This document shows, one piece after another, positions 1 to 6,038 of a stretch of 18,710 bases of DNA. The stretch's first letter is position 1, and each line of letters starts with the position of its first letter. The DNA is from HGM04593 sp045631905. Lineage in GTDB: Bacteria; Bacteroidota; Bacteroidia; Bacteroidales; Bacteroidaceae. The stretch covers positions 1 to 18,710 of the forward strand of contig JAZQVO010000042.1 of NCBI GenBank assembly GCA_045631905.1, written 5' to 3'. The notes beneath the pieces are model-generated. The model ran no database searches, was not told the origin of the DNA, and saw nothing but the letters and a program-made list of their open reading frames with translations. A program made the position numbers and the translations under genes.

Positions 1-187
1 AATTGAATTCTTCCCAATTGTTAGGGAAGGCTCTGAAAAAGTCTAGCTGTAGCTCCTTTGCTTGTGGATCTTTTTCCAAAGTTCTATAAGCCTTGTTCAG
101 CCTTGCTGTATCAACGGGGAAGTATTGTGCTGTGGCTGTTGCAAGCAGTGTGGTAAAGAGTAGTGCGGTGAAAAATGCTCGTTTCAT
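1..187 (-). CDS. Secreted hypothetical protein, N-terminal part only (cut by window edge)
   Basis: An open frame starts at ATG 187-185 and runs off the left edge, so only about 62 residues are visible. It opens with a clear signal peptide (MKRAFFTALLFTTLLATATA, probable cleavage before QYFP), so the product is exported to the periplasm or beyond. The mature part begins with a polar helical stretch (DTARLNKAYRTLEKDPQAKE) followed by the aromatic segment FFRAFPNNWEEF. I do not recognise a named family. It starts 24 nt after the stop of the lipoprotein gene and is probably the third gene of the same minus-strand unit, which suggests a role linked to the toxin-like cassette, for example a second immunity or accessory protein. 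That role is inference only. Confidence 0.7.
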   Translation of the reverse strand, partial: MKRAFFTALLFTTLLATATAQYFPVDTARLNKAYRTLEKDPQAKELQLDFFRAFPNNWEEFN

Positions 188-211
188 AATGGTGGTTATT
201 TGAAATAGGAA

Positions 212-724
212 CTACTCGTCGTATAAATGAACATATCTGTTTTTATCTAAAATGAATTTTTGTTCAATGGGAAAAAGGCACATCTTTTCTGGTATTTGAG
301 GCGGGGTAATTATTGCCTTCTCCACCCCAATAATCGAGTATGCCTTCACTGTGTCGTTGCTTATAAAAAGAAGGGTTGAAAATGAGTCGAAACTGGTATT
401 GTTGTCACATTTTATTCTTAAAGTGTTTGACATCACAATGTCATTGAACTCTTTTTCCTTTACATTATAGTAGGGATAAACTATAAAAATTTTGTCAAAT
501 TTTCCATAGCAGTACTCATTAAAGGAGAAAGGTTCTCCAGCTTGTTTTTTTTCAATAGATATATCAATCATTGGTTCTCTTGCGTGTAGCAATCCGAAAA
601 CATCCAGTACAAAATAAATATTGTTTTTTGTAATTTCGTTACATCCTGTAAACAAAGTGGTGATAATGATAGTGAAAAAAAATGTTTTAAAGCCCGATTT
701 GTAACGTTCCATTGTTTGCTGCAT
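212..724 (-). CDS. Predicted lipoprotein, candidate immunity protein of the adjacent toxin-like gene
   Basis: The protein has 170 residues from the ATG at 724, or 166 if the in-frame ATG at 712 (MERYKSGFK) is used; the second gives the more typical signal peptide. The N-terminus has a basic start, a hydrophobic stretch (FFFTIIITTLF) and the lipobox LFTGC, so it should be lipid-modified and anchored facing the periplasm or outer surface. The mature part (about 140 residues) has no family I recognise; it is rich in aromatic and acidic residues and lacks other obvious membrane segments. Its start overlaps the end of the DUF6973-like gene by 26-38 nt, which implies co-expression. Small lipoproteins directly downstream of periplasm-acting toxins are often immunity proteins; that role here is inferred from arrangement. 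The gene is AT-rich compared with the core genes further right. Confidence 0.72.
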   Translation of the reverse strand: MQQTMERYKSGFKTFFFTIIITTLFTGCNEITKNNIYFVLDVFGLLHAREPMIDISIEKKQAGEPFSFNEYCYGKFDKIFIVYPYYNVKEKEFNDIVMSNTLRIKCDNNTSFDSFSTLLFISNDTVKAYSIIGVEKAIITPPQIPEKMCLFPIEQKFILDKNRYVHLYDE

Positions 725-1205
725 TTATTACTTGATTTAAAAGTTCGTCTTCACTCCATCCATTTATAATTGCTTGGTTGCCCAGTTGGTAGCCCACGGA
801 GTTGTTGTGCAAGTCCATCGCTTTGGCATTGTTTTTCGGCTTTTCTTCGTGAGCATTGCCTAGTTCTTCTGCAAGAGGAGAATTATAGCCTGCTGCCATT
901 TGGTTCAGTGCGCACCAATAACAGTGTCTAATAGCATCGCCGTAGCCATTGGATTTCCCATCAAAAGGTTCTACTGCTTTAATTGCTTTGCTTCTGTTTA
1001 TAAGAAACTTTGCAGCAAGGTACATATGTTCTTTTGCAAATCTCTTTTCGCTTGGCGAGAAACTTAGATAACCATTTTTATAATAATCGTATCTTTTCTC
1101 AATAAAATTTTTGTCATCATCCTTGGGTTCATCATACACTCTTCCCAGCATTGCTTCTTCAAAAAGGCTTGGTGTTTTTTGGTTGTTGTTCAAATAATTT
1201 GCCAT
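687..1205 (-). CDS. DUF6973-like protein, putative polymorphic-toxin-type effector
   Basis: The 172-residue product has a C-terminal block with DAIRHCYW (about residues 90-97), AHE (118-120) and MDLHNNSVG (130-138). As I recall the family, this D-A-x-R-H / H-E / M-D-L-x-N-N-x-x-G pattern is that of DUF6973, a His-rich domain found at the ends of secreted or polymorphic-toxin proteins; the invariant Arg, His and Glu suggest a hydrolase, but the chemistry is not known to me. There is no signal peptide or membrane segment, so export would need a dedicated secretion system or a carrier protein not seen here. The frame is open to an ATG at 1292, but I chose ATG 1205: the extra 29 residues look like translated leader, and promoter-like boxes lie at 1301-1331 and 1235-1242. 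It overlaps the downstream lipoprotein gene. The short length means it could also be a displaced toxin tip. Confidence 0.62.
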   Translation of the reverse strand: MANYLNNNQKTPSLFEEAMLGRVYDEPKDDDKNFIEKRYDYYKNGYLSFSPSEKRFAKEHMYLAAKFLINRSKAIKAVEPFDGKSNGYGDAIRHCYWCALNQMAAGYNSPLAEELGNAHEEKPKNNAKAMDLHNNSVGYQLGNQAIINGWSEDELLNQVINAANNGTLQIGL

Positions 1206-1300
1206 AGAATTAAATTTTAAAATTAATAATACCGCAAAATTATTGTATGGTACTTTCACTTGGGTTGCTGGTTTGCCACTTTGTTCTGCCAAGTCTATTG

Positions 1301-1331
1301 CGAATATACAACTTCAAAAAGCGGTTGTCAA
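1301..1331 (-). promoter_or_regulatory. Promoter of the toxin-like cassette
   Basis: On the minus strand, TTG (1331-1329), a 20-nt spacer, then TATATTCG (1308-1301) match the Bacteroidota promoter layout with TTCG in place of TTTG in the -7 box. Transcription would start near 1295, which argues against the ATG at 1292 and for the ATG at 1205. A second -7-like box, TAATTTTG (1242-1235), has no clear -33 partner. Confidence 0.45.
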
Positions 1332-1372
1332 TAGTTTGTGGGTAGAAAAGCCTTTATTTAACAAACAAAAAT

Positions 1373-1404
1373 AAGGAAACAAGTTTATTTTAACTCGTTT
1401 CCTT
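1373..1404. terminator. Hairpin terminator, probably bidirectional
   Basis: AAGGAAAC (1373-1380) pairs perfectly with GTTTCCTT (1397-1404) around a 16-nt AT-rich loop, in which AG/CT can add two pairs after one mismatch. A T-run follows the stem on the plus strand, and TTATTTTTG follows it on the minus strand. It lies just downstream of the DUF2795 gene on the minus strand and would insulate it from the toxin-like cassette. Confidence 0.7.
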
Positions 1405-1438
1405 TTTGAAAATCAGTGATTTATTAATTCGTTTTGAA

Positions 1439-1660
1439 TCAATACTCCTCTTCGTCAAAGAAAAAGTCCTCTTTGCTGGGGTAGTCGGGCCATATATCCT
1501 CGATGCTCTCGTATACATCGCCTTCGTCCTCTATCTCCTGCAAATTCTCAATTACCTCCAACGGTGCACCCGAGCGTACAGCATAGTCGATGAGCTCGTC
1601 TTTTGTTGCGGGCCATGGTGCGTCTTCCAACTTCGATGCTAATTCTAATGTCCAATACAT
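1439..1660 (-). CDS. DUF2795 family protein
   Basis: This is a 73-residue acidic protein (MYWTLELASKLEDAPWPATK at the start, FFFDEEEY at the end). I recognise it as the short DUF2795 protein that is highly conserved in Bacteroidales; function is unknown. The central part (DELIDYAVRSGAPLEVIENL) resembles a small helical fold in which a helix ends at a Gly-Ala-Pro turn; the C-terminal third is very acidic. There is no signal peptide, membrane segment or cysteine, so it is a cytosolic protein. It is a single-gene unit: its promoter overlaps the 3' end of the upstream adenosyltransferase gene and a hairpin terminator follows. The conserved WPATK and WPDYPSKEDFFF segments set it apart from a chance frame. 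Confidence 0.88.
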   Translation of the reverse strand: MYWTLELASKLEDAPWPATKDELIDYAVRSGAPLEVIENLQEIEDEGDVYESIEDIWPDYPSKEDFFFDEEEY

Positions 1661-1701
1661 AGTATAAAATGGTATAAATTAGGTTTTTATTATAGTGTGT
1701 G

Positions 1702-1731
1702 CAAAAATAGTCTAATTTTGTTTACATACAA
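1702..1731 (-). promoter_or_regulatory. Promoter of the DUF2795 gene
   Basis: On the minus strand, TTG (1731-1729), a 19-nt spacer and TATTTTTG (1709-1702) fit the Bacteroidota consensus. The predicted transcript start is near 1695, giving a leader of about 35 nt. The -33 box lies inside the last codons of the upstream adenosyltransferase gene. Confidence 0.65.
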
Positions 1732-2258
1732 GGGTTCTGCCACTTTTTTTCCTCTCCTTCGGCAAGGGTGCGTTGGAGCAGAAAGAGGTAGTCGGACAGG
1801 CGGTTTATGTACTGCATGGCGAGGGCCGGTACGGGGCATTCTCTTTGCAGGGTTACCATGCGACGCTCGGCGCGACGGCATATTGTGCGACACAGGTTTG
1901 CGTGGGCCGAGGCTTTGCCTTTGCAGGGGAGTATGAAGCTGTGCATGGGGGGCAGGGTGCCTTCGAGTGTGTCTATCTCTTTCTCGAGCTCGTCTATCTC
2001 TTTTTGTGCAAAGGGGGCTTGTGTGTTGTTTTCGTCGGCAAGTACACAGCCTATGGTGAAGAGGTTGTTTTCTATGCGTTGCAGTGTGGTGCATAGTTTG
2101 TCGCAACTGTATGTTGCAAGTAGGCCGATGCTTGCATTCAGCTCGTCGATGGTGCCGTAGGCTTCCACGCGGGGGTGGTCTTTTGCTACTCGTGTGCCAT
2201 GGGTGAGCGTTGTTTCGCCTTTATCGCCTTTGCGTGTGTATATGGTTGCTTTTTTCAT
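1722..2258 (-). CDS. Cob(I)alamin adenosyltransferase, PduO type
   Basis: The enzyme moves the 5'-deoxyadenosyl group of ATP to cob(I)alamin, making coenzyme B12 and releasing triphosphate. The 178 residues match the PduO-type ATR family at usual length: the N-terminal ATP loop YTRKGDKGETTL (residues 7-18), VEAYGTIDELNASIG (31-45), the helix with CRRAERR, and the late YINRLSDYLFLL segment. It is a soluble, probably trimeric helical bundle. It begins one nucleotide after the stop of the methyltransferase gene, so it is the last gene of the metK transcription unit and likely falls under the SAM-II riboswitch. Bacteroidales commonly salvage cobalamin and use adenosylcobalamin in methylmalonyl-CoA mutase. 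The repeat KEIDELEKEIDTLEG in the middle is a coiled-coil-like heptad stretch. BtuR/CobA-type and EutT-type enzymes are unrelated folds and do not fit. Confidence 0.93.
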   Translation of the reverse strand: MKKATIYTRKGDKGETTLTHGTRVAKDHPRVEAYGTIDELNASIGLLATYSCDKLCTTLQRIENNLFTIGCVLADENNTQAPFAQKEIDELEKEIDTLEGTLPPMHSFILPCKGKASAHANLCRTICRRAERRMVTLQRECPVPALAMQYINRLSDYLFLLQRTLAEGEEKKWQNPCM

Positions 2259-2259
2259 G

Positions 2260-2916
2260 TTACATCTTCAATGTGTAGTGTTGTTTGTGTCTCTTGTCGT
2301 CGAAGAGCAACAGGCCGGCGCTGTATAGGTCGAAGGTGATTTTTGTTTTGGGGTTGTTTATCGCCTCGTTCCAGCATTGCAGGCTGTGGGTGTTGCGGTG
2401 TGGTGCATCGACAATTATAACGGTGTTGCTTTTTGCATGGCTCATGGCTGTCTCCAATATGTTTTGGGGTTCTGCTGTCTCGCCCACATATATGAGTATG
2501 GGGTGTGTGCTCTCTTCCATGAGTTGTTGTAATGTTTTTTTGTCGTTGCGGGGTTGTATGTGGCAGTTTTTCTCTTCGAGATACTGCTTGGCATGGGGGT
2601 GCAGGTTGTTGTCGGCTGTAACCGTGGCTGTTGCCGAGGGGCGGGCCGCTATCATGGCGCATGTTGTTGCTCCTTTTCCTGCTCCGATTACTATAATGCT
2701 TTTGGGGGCAAAATAGTTCGTTATCCTGAATAGCATTTGGCAGTGCCCACAATTGTGGGCACTGCACTCTTTTGCTATGCGGTCTGTCTCTTTGTATGCG
2801 TAGTAGGGGAGTTGCTCTTTTAGTACTTGGGTAACGAAATAGAAGTCCGAGGGGGATTGTACTCCGAACCCCCTGTTGTGTCTTAATCGGTTTATCCAGT
2901 CTTTAAGGCCGAGCAT
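2260..2916 (-). CDS. Class I SAM-dependent methyltransferase-like protein
   Basis: The 218-residue protein has a Rossmann-type motif I, IIVIGAGKGATT (about residues 74-85), preceded by QMLFRITNYFAPKS, an arrangement I associate with a conserved Bacteroidota methyltransferase family of unknown substrate whose N-terminus reads like RGFGVQSPSDFYFVTQVL. The C-terminus FDLYSAGLLLFDDKRHKQHY also fits. Relatives as I remember them are longer, with an extra segment between YYAY and the LLFRI region; here that region is short and holds CSAHNCGHC (51-59), a possible metal-binding cluster, encoded exactly by a 26-bp perfect palindrome. The gene sits 12 nt after metK and 1 nt before the adenosyltransferase gene, so it is expressed with the enzyme that makes its cosubstrate. 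The substrate cannot be read from sequence, and loss of activity is possible. Confidence 0.75.
   Translation of the reverse strand: MLGLKDWINRLRHNRGFGVQSPSDFYFVTQVLKEQLPYYAYKETDRIAKECSAHNCGHCQMLFRITNYFAPKSIIVIGAGKGATTCAMIAARPSATATVTADNNLHPHAKQYLEEKNCHIQPRNDKKTLQQLMEESTHPILIYVGETAEPQNILETAMSHAKSNTVIIVDAPHRNTHSLQCWNEAINNPKTKITFDLYSAGLLLFDDKRHKQHYTLKM
2740..2765. repeat. 26-bp perfect palindrome inside the methyltransferase gene
   Basis: The arm GCAGTGCCCACAA (2740-2752) is followed at once by its exact reverse complement TTGTGGGCACTGC (2753-2765), with no spacer. It encodes residues 51-59 (CSAHNCGHC) of the methyltransferase. The flanking bases do not pair, so the palindrome ends sharply. Confidence 0.95.
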
Positions 2917-2928
2917 GGCTTATGAGTT

Positions 2929-4221
2929 TTAAAGTGCAAACGCCTCTTTTACCTTCTCTACATAGTCGAGTTTCTCCCATGTAAAGAGCTCTACGGTGAT
3001 GGTCTTGGTTTCGAGGTAGCGTGACTCGAAGGTTTTTGTCACGGTTTGTGGCTCGCGTCCCATGTGTCCATATGATGCGGTCTCGCTGTATATGGGGTTG
3101 CGCAGTTTCAAACGCTCCTCGATGGCTTTGGGGCGAAGGTCGAAGAGGGTTTTTACCTTTTCGGCTATCTCGCCGTCGCTCATCTTCACTTTGGCTGTGC
3201 CGTATGTGTTTACAAAGACGCTTACGGGCTCGGCTACACCGATGGCGTATGAGAGCTGTATGAGGGCTTCGTCGGCTACTCCGGCTGCAACGAGGTTCTT
3301 GGCTATGTGGCGTGCGGCGTATGCGGCACTGCGGTCGACCTTGCTGGGGTCTTTACCGCTGAATGCGCCTCCACCGTGGGCTCCTTTACCTCCGTAGGTG
3401 TCTACGATGATTTTACGGCCTGTGAGGCCTGTGTCGCCGTGGGGGCCACCGATAACGAACTTGCCTGTGGGGTTTACATGGTATGTGATGTCGCCGTTGA
3501 AGAGGGCGAGTGTCTTTTCTGATGTTATGCGGGCTTTTACGCGGGGTATAAGTGTGTTTATTACGTCTTCGCGTATTTTGTCTACCTGTGCCTTGTCGGC
3601 GACAAGTTGTGCTTCGGTTGTGTTTTCGGTGGGGAGTATAAAGTCGTCGTGCTGGGTCGATACCACGATGGTGTCTATGCGCACGGGTTTATTGTCGTCG
3701 TTGTATTCGATGGTTACCTGGCTCTTTGAGTCGGGGCGCAGGTAGGTCATCTCCTTGCCTTCGCGACGTATGTCGGCAAGCTCTCTCAGTATGAGGTGTG
3801 AGAGGTCGAGCGAGAGGGGCATGTAGCTCTCTGTCTCGTTTGTGGCATAACCGAACATCATGCCTTGGTCTCCTGCTCCTTGGTCCATGGGTGTCTCGCG
3901 CTCAACACCGCGGTTGATGTCGGCACTTTGTTCGTGTATGGCCGAGAAGATTCCGCATGAGTTGCCGTCGAACATGTACTCGCTTTTTGTGTAACCTATG
4001 CGGTTGATGACACGGCGTGCTATATCCTGCAAATCGACGTATGCCGATGATTTTACTTCTCCTGCAATTACTACCTGGCCTGTGGTTACGAGTGTTTCGC
4101 AAGCTACCTTAGACATGGGGTCGAAGGCGATAAGTTGGTCGAGAACGGCGTCTGAAATTTGGTCGGCTACTTTGTCGGGGTGTCCCTCTGAAACCGATTC
4201 TGATGTGAATAGATATCCCAT
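2929..4221 (-). CDS. metK: S-adenosylmethionine synthetase
   Basis: MetK condenses methionine and ATP to SAM, with release of phosphate and diphosphate, in the cytosol as a tetramer. The 430-residue protein carries the family motifs: GHPDK (residues 13-17, with the catalytic His14 and metal ligand Asp16), GAGDQGMMFGYATNE (115-129) and the glycine-rich loop GGGAFSGKD (284-291). The frame stays open upstream to a GTG at 4377, but the family start MGYLFTSESVSEGHPDK lies at ATG 4221, and the region before it is a structured leader, not coding. It is the first gene of a unit with the methyltransferase (12 nt gap) and the cobalamin adenosyltransferase. A SAM-II riboswitch in the leader shows feedback control by its product. 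Confidence 0.98.
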   Translation of the reverse strand: MGYLFTSESVSEGHPDKVADQISDAVLDQLIAFDPMSKVACETLVTTGQVVIAGEVKSSAYVDLQDIARRVINRIGYTKSEYMFDGNSCGIFSAIHEQSADINRGVERETPMDQGAGDQGMMFGYATNETESYMPLSLDLSHLILRELADIRREGKEMTYLRPDSKSQVTIEYNDDNKPVRIDTIVVSTQHDDFILPTENTTEAQLVADKAQVDKIREDVINTLIPRVKARITSEKTLALFNGDITYHVNPTGKFVIGGPHGDTGLTGRKIIVDTYGGKGAHGGGAFSGKDPSKVDRSAAYAARHIAKNLVAAGVADEALIQLSYAIGVAEPVSVFVNTYGTAKVKMSDGEIAEKVKTLFDLRPKAIEERLKLRNPIYSETASYGHMGREPQTVTKTFESRYLETKTITVELFTWEKLDYVEKVKEAFAL

Positions 4222-4328
4222 AATTGTAGTTTTGTGCCCTGTGTCGGGGCGGTTAATAATTCGTTGCAAAACTGTGGAAACCGGGATATTTGCATAGTGG
4301 CAGAATGCCCGCACACCTCGCTGATGGA

Positions 4329-4380
4329 GGTTTTTAGCATTTTTTACCGTGGTTGCAAGCAGCCCAAATCTTTCCACATG
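4329..4380 (-). promoter_or_regulatory. SAM-II (SAM-alpha) riboswitch in the metK leader
   Basis: Reading the minus strand, GTGG (4377-4374) pairs with CCAC (4352-4349) to form P1; the loop contains GATTTGGG and GCTTGCAA, and the 3' tail reads GGTAAAAAATGCTAAAAACC. These are the conserved segments of the SAM-II class as I know it: a U-rich loop strand, TTGCAA before the closing P1 strand, and an A-rich tail with GCTAAAAA whose end pairs back to the loop. The loop GG and tail CC replace the CC and GG of the metX example crystallised from marine DNA, which is compensatory change supporting the pseudoknot. SAM binding should reduce expression of metK and the genes behind it. The element ends about 108 nt before the metK start, farther than needed to mask a ribosome site directly. 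Confidence 0.87.
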
Positions 4381-4405
4381 CCCCGCGTGAGGGGTCTTCG
4401 AGGGG

Positions 4406-4413
4406 CAAAGTTA
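4406..4413 (-). promoter_or_regulatory. -7 box of the metK operon promoter
   Basis: TAACTTTG on the minus strand (4413-4406) matches TAnnTTTG and would start the transcript near 4400, just before the riboswitch. No good -33 TTG is seen at the expected spacing. An inverted repeat ACATAC/GTATGT (4413-4418 and 4431-4436) sits immediately upstream and could be an operator or chance. Confidence 0.55.
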
Positions 4414-4457
4414 CATACTTTTATTTAATTGTATGTATATTTTGCCTTAAATTTTGT

Positions 4458-4934
4458 TTATACTTTGTTAATGTTGGTTGTAAGCTCTTCGATGGTGCGC
4501 CCGAGTATGGGGTGTACAAGTGTCGGTGCTATCTCTTTTAGTGGGGTGAGAACAAAGTCGCGTTTGTGTAGATGGGGGTGGGGCACGGTGAGGCGTTCTT
4601 CGTTTATGATGTCGTTGCTGTATAGGAGTATGTCGATATCTATCACGCGGTCGCTGTATTGTCCGTTGTGGCTTTTGCTTGTTCGTCCCAGCCTGCGCTC
4701 AATCTCTTCGGTTGTGTCGAGCACCTGCATGGGTGTCATGGTTGTGTCGAAGGCTATTGCGCAGTTGAGAAAGCTGTTTGTGCTCTCGAAGCCCCATGGC
4801 TCGCTCTCCATCATGTGTGAGCAGGCGACAGGATAACCTAAGGCAAGCGATAGGGCCTCTATCGCTTGCCTTAGGTTGTTTTCTTTGTCTCCTATGTTGG
4901 TGCCTAGCCCCAAATATACTCTTTTCTTGGTCAT
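4458..4934 (-). CDS. folK: 6-hydroxymethyl-7,8-dihydropterin pyrophosphokinase
   Basis: FolK transfers diphosphate from ATP to 6-hydroxymethyl-7,8-dihydropterin, the step before dihydropteroate synthase in folate synthesis. The 158 residues match the single-domain HPPK family: YLGLGTNIGDKENNLRQAI at the start, ESEPWGF (substrate loop), FLNCAI, RLGRTSKS and the metal-binding signature DRVIDIDILLY. It is cytosolic. The start ATG overlaps the queA stop in TGATG, so translation is likely coupled; it is the last gene of the seven-gene unit. Residues 20-33 (NLRQAIEALSLALG) are encoded by a perfect 19-bp inverted repeat. No strong terminator is visible between folK and the metK promoter, so some read-through into metK is possible. 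Confidence 0.96.
   Translation of the reverse strand: MTKKRVYLGLGTNIGDKENNLRQAIEALSLALGYPVACSHMMESEPWGFESTNSFLNCAIAFDTTMTPMQVLDTTEEIERRLGRTSKSHNGQYSDRVIDIDILLYSNDIINEERLTVPHPHLHKRDFVLTPLKEIAPTLVHPILGRTIEELTTNINKV
4835..4877. repeat. Perfect 19-bp inverted repeat (5-nt loop) inside folK
   Basis: The left arm AACCTAAGGCAAGCGATAG (4835-4853) and the right arm (4859-4877) are exact reverse complements around the 5-nt spacer GGCCT. It encodes folK residues 20-33. Because the repeat is in register with the codons, the plus strand reads NLRQAIGPLSLALG and the minus strand NLRQAIEALSLALG. The RNA could form a very stable hairpin within the message. Confidence 0.96.
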
Positions 4935-6034
4935 CAGTCTATTATGAGCATGGCATCGCCGTAGAGACCGAAGCGGTAGCCCTCTTTGAGTGCTACATCG
5001 TAGGCGTTCATCACGTTGTCGTATCCGCCGAATGCGGTTGTCAGCATGAGCATGGTCGAATAGGGGGCGTAGAAGTTGGCTATCATGCAGTTGGCTACCT
5101 GGAAGTCATATTCGGGGAAGATGAACTTGCTTGTCCAGCCGTCGTACTCTTTGAGCATGCCTCCGGTGAGGGTTGCTGTCTCCAAGACTCTCTGTACCGA
5201 TGTTCCCACAGCGCATATTCTTCGGCCTTCGGCCTTTGCTTTGTTCACAAGGTTCACGGCCTCGGTGTCTACACTTATGAGGTCGCTGTCCATCTTGTGC
5301 TTTGTGAGGTCCTCAACATCTATCTCGCGGAAACAGCCGAGGCCGGTGTGCATGGTAACGTATGCGGTGTCGATACCTTTTATCTCCATGCGCTTCATGA
5401 GCTCGCGTGTAAAGTGCAGGCCTGCGAACGATGCTGTCACCGAGCCCTCTTTCTGTGCAAAGTATGTTTGGAAATTTTGCAAATCTTCGGGCTCCTCTTT
5501 GCGCAGACGTTTGAAGTCGTCGGGTAGGGGGGCTACGCCGAGTGCGTGCAGTGCTTTCTTGAACTCATCGTGTGGGCCGTCGTAGAGGAAACGCAGTGTG
5601 CGGCCACGCGAGGTGGTGTTGTCGATAACCTCGGCTACCATGGAGTTGTCCTCGCCAAAGTAGAGCTTGTTGCCGATACGTATTTTGCGTGCGGGGTCCA
5701 CAAGAACGTCCCACAGGCGGAACTCTTCGTTGAGCTCGCGTAGCAGGAATACCTCTATCTGTGCGTTGGTCTTTTCTTTGTTGCCATAGAGACGTGCCGG
5801 GAATACTTTGCTGTCGTTAAGTACAAAAAGGTCCTTTTCATCGAAATAATGTATTACATCTTTGAATGTGCGGTGCTCAATTTCACCTGTCTTTTTGTGC
5901 AGGACCAGCAGGCGCGATTCGTCGCGACACTCCTTGGGGTACAAGGCTATGCGGTCGTCGGTGAGTTTGTACTTGAACTGCGACAGCTTCATATGCTGCG
6001 AGCCGATAAAATAGGTTTCGTCTATCATACTCAT
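4934..6034 (-). CDS. queA: S-adenosylmethionine:tRNA ribosyltransferase-isomerase
   Basis: QueA transfers and isomerises the ribosyl group of SAM onto preQ1-modified tRNA to form epoxyqueuosine at the wobble position of GUN-anticodon tRNAs. The protein contains the family blocks MKLSQFKYKL...IALYP, FVLNDSKVFPARLYG, VLVDPARKIRIG, SFAGLHFTRELM, TAYVTMHTGLGCF and ICAVGTSVQRVLE. Two starts are possible: ATG 6034, 4 nt after the truB stop with an A-rich upstream, or the internal ATG 5992 (MKLSQFKYKL), which is where the family usually begins. I give the longer form; the extra 14 residues are probably not conserved. It overlaps folK by one base. It consumes SAM, like two other enzymes of this window. 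Confidence 0.96.
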   Translation of the reverse strand: MSMIDETYFIGSQHMKLSQFKYKLTDDRIALYPKECRDESRLLVLHKKTGEIEHRTFKDVIHYFDEKDLFVLNDSKVFPARLYGNKEKTNAQIEVFLLRELNEEFRLWDVLVDPARKIRIGNKLYFGEDNSMVAEVIDNTTSRGRTLRFLYDGPHDEFKKALHALGVAPLPDDFKRLRKEEPEDLQNFQTYFAQKEGSVTASFAGLHFTRELMKRMEIKGIDTAYVTMHTGLGCFREIDVEDLTKHKMDSDLISVDTEAVNLVNKAKAEGRRICAVGTSVQRVLETATLTGGMLKEYDGWTSKFIFPEYDFQVANCMIANFYAPYSTMLMLTTAFGGYDNVMNAYDVALKEGYRFGLYGDAMLIID

Positions 6035-6038
6035 AGTA

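Noticed and set aside
4222..4377. Open frame from a GTG through the metK leader, as a MetK extension or leader peptide
   Set aside because: It covers the riboswitch, and the family start MGYLFTSES is at 4221; openness of the frame over 52 codons is not strong evidence.
4778..5527. A 249-codon plus-strand frame opposite folK and queA
   Set aside because: It lies antisense to well-supported enzymes; its resemblance to FolK near the start comes only from the in-register palindrome.
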